DNA from: Sinotaia quadrata
Lineage: Eukaryota > Mollusca > Gastropoda > Architaenioglossa > Viviparidae
Direction of reading: 5' to 3'
Assembly: GCA_028829895.1 (NCBI GenBank)
Contig: CM054182.1
Location: forward strand, 12,115,001-12,179,000
DNA: 64,000 bases
Shown here piece after piece: positions 1 to 64,000 of the stretch. The translations under genes and the position numbers were made by a program. The notes beneath the pieces are model-generated. The model saw nothing but the letters and a program-made list of their open reading frames with translations. It searched no databases and was not told where the DNA came from. How positions within the stretch are numbered: the stretch's first letter is position 1; each line of letters begins with the position of its first letter.

Positions 1-540
1 ATTGTAACTCTTTTCCCATTGTAACTTTAATTTATATAACTTTAAATTCACTAGAGCCAGGAGTGCCTGAGCCCGACATGAATTTCTATTGTAATTCAAA
101 TTATTGCGTGTGAATTTTAATGTAAATTGTAAAGCACTTTGCTTAGTTTGAATTGTCCCTTTTGTATGAACTCTAAATTTTAACGTTGTAAATATTTGGT
201 AATTCATACTCATGCTTGTTAAACGCAACATGCCTGAGATTATACTTTGATCTAAATTGTAAGAGCATTTAAAAACTAATCATGCTTAGGTGGCGACCTT
301 AAACGCAAGACGATTACGAAAACATTCTTGTTTTCAGGTCGGCTTTTTATCCTTGTTCTACAAGCCCCGTTCAAGCTCTATGAGTGAGCTGAATCCACTG
401 TTGTCCTATTACCACATCGAGACAGTGCTGACGCGCAGGTTTGCACGTCTGTCTATACTTACCCTTCCATTCAGCGTGATACTGAAAGACAGTTCCATTG
501 TTATGCTGTACGCATTCCTTGCTGAGGGAAGACAAGTGAG

Positions 541-622
541 GTAGACTGGTCTGGACTGGATTCGAACACGTGGCCACTTTCACAAGCTAAGTCATTGCTT
601 GGTGTACCAAAATCAAATGAAC
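541..622 (-). mobile_element. Possible tRNA-like (SINE) remnant
   Basis: The minus strand contains a B-box-like gtgttcgaatcc near 555-566. The A box is poor and the fold is not convincing. Noted as a weak SINE relic. Confidence 0.25.
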
Positions 623-769
623 TTTGTTACAAGGCAATTCTCTCGTTGACATTTAGCACGTTAAATAGTCGAGGCTTAGAATCAGACTTCGCGCTCGTAT
701 TAACTATTTGTTAAATTGTTAAACTTATTAAATTCTTATTTTAATTGTTAATCCTCTTTGTAGTATATT

Positions 770-1240
770 TTTATGCATGATAGACCTATAGATACTCTTG
801 GTTTGGATGGGGGCGAATGAGCTGAATGACATAACGAATGCATATTAATTTAGAGGAATTTAATGACTCCAAGCCAGCTTTGTACGCAAATTGTCAGTTT
901 GTAAATCTGTTGTCCGCACTACACGACACATTTTTAAGTTAGTCAAATGATGATTTGGGCAACCAGTCTGTTTAGGTTAAACGAGAAGGAATTAATTTAA
1001 ATAGTAAATTAAAGTTTCCATAATTTCCTAAGCAGGGTCTCTAAATAAATACTGGAAACGTAACAGTGTGTTTACGATCCATTGCGTACTTTAAGGATAG
1101 GATATGTAGTCTCGAAAGCCATTCATATATCGTTTAACTATTTGATTGAAGTATTATTTTGATGTAAATTATTGATTAATTAATGTTGAGACGGGGTCTT
1201 TAAACATTAACTGGAACGTAAAACATACACATATACATAC
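770..1240 (+). repeat. Dispersed repeat R2, copy near window start
   Basis: Shares with 51540-51860 the ordered blocks ggcaaccagtctgt, a spacing of about 60-70 bp, then gcagggtctctaaataaat and a ggaa-cgtaaca block. A partial second copy of the last block lies at 1183-1225. No coding sense is seen. Confidence 0.5.
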
Positions 1241-1268
1241 AGCAGTAGAAACATGTATGACAACTTAC

Positions 1269-63708
<62,440 letters not shown>

Positions 63709-64000
63709 CTGAAACAAAAATAAATATATAAAAAATAATATCATACGGTTAATATTAGTAATTGTAGACTCTTTTTGACAAATATAAATAACTTTTATTT
63801 TTAACTGGTGATGTGACAAATTATAGAACTGATAATTTATTTTACTCTAGTTGAAATTTTTATTAGTATTAGACATTCTTAGTAGTATTATTTTTATTAG
63901 TATTAGACAAGATTTTACACTCAGAGTTTTCACACTTTTTTTTATCACTCAGACAGAAAGTGTTATAAGCAGAAAAGAAACAAAGGAAAACACACACATA

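Noticed and set aside
541..622. Functional tRNA gene
   Set aside because: Only the B box is convincing; no acceptor stem pairing or A box.

Overview
The window is eukaryotic genomic DNA from an animal, most likely a marine invertebrate of the mollusc/annelid kind. This is inferred from AT-rich, intron-heavy, microsatellite-rich sequence with GT-AG introns, metazoan Gypsy and LINE elements, and a WSC-PKD-REJ polycystin gene. The species cannot be named from the sequence. Nothing bacterial or viral was seen.

One host gene spans almost the whole window on the minus strand. It is a polycystin-1 (PKD1)-type receptor, and 25 internal exons lie between 63708 and 1269. Read in order, they stay in one frame across all 24 junctions: 4,781 coding nt, about 1,594 residues. 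The order is a short lead-in (exon 1), a WSC domain (exons 2-3), a first PKD domain (exons 3-4), a lectin-free linker with a Cys-rich exon (exons 5-8), about ten PKD-type repeats (exons 9-21), and the first part of an REJ module (exons 21-25). The signal peptide lies beyond the high-coordinate end. The rest of REJ, and presumably the GAIN/GPS, PLAT and membrane segments, lie beyond the low-coordinate end.

Only about 7.5% of the window is coding. Almost every intron carries its own private tandem array (units 17-75 bp) or a microsatellite. The most unusual signal is that at least seven arrays run directly into a real splice junction: acceptors of exons 2, 15, 24 and 25, and donors of exons 16, 19 and 22. 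There the true splice site is the outermost copy of the repeat, so the intron is filled with splice-site look-alikes.

Intron 1-2 (20.4 kb) holds a very young LTR retrotransposon at 51891-57149. Its 1,719-bp LTRs look identical, and its internal region is deleted to a coiled-coil gag-like ORF joined to the tail of RT plus RNase H. Other mobile DNA: a decayed LINE 3' end (about 30003-30745), a dispersed roughly 1-kb repeat family (five copies), a tRNA-derived SINE (57425-57545) and a second dispersed repeat pair. Structural oddities include twin overlapping perfect palindromes (26004-26148), a perfect 32-bp inverted repeat (20500-20587), a 330-bp polypyrimidine tract beside a donor site, higher-order tandem arrays and long G runs.
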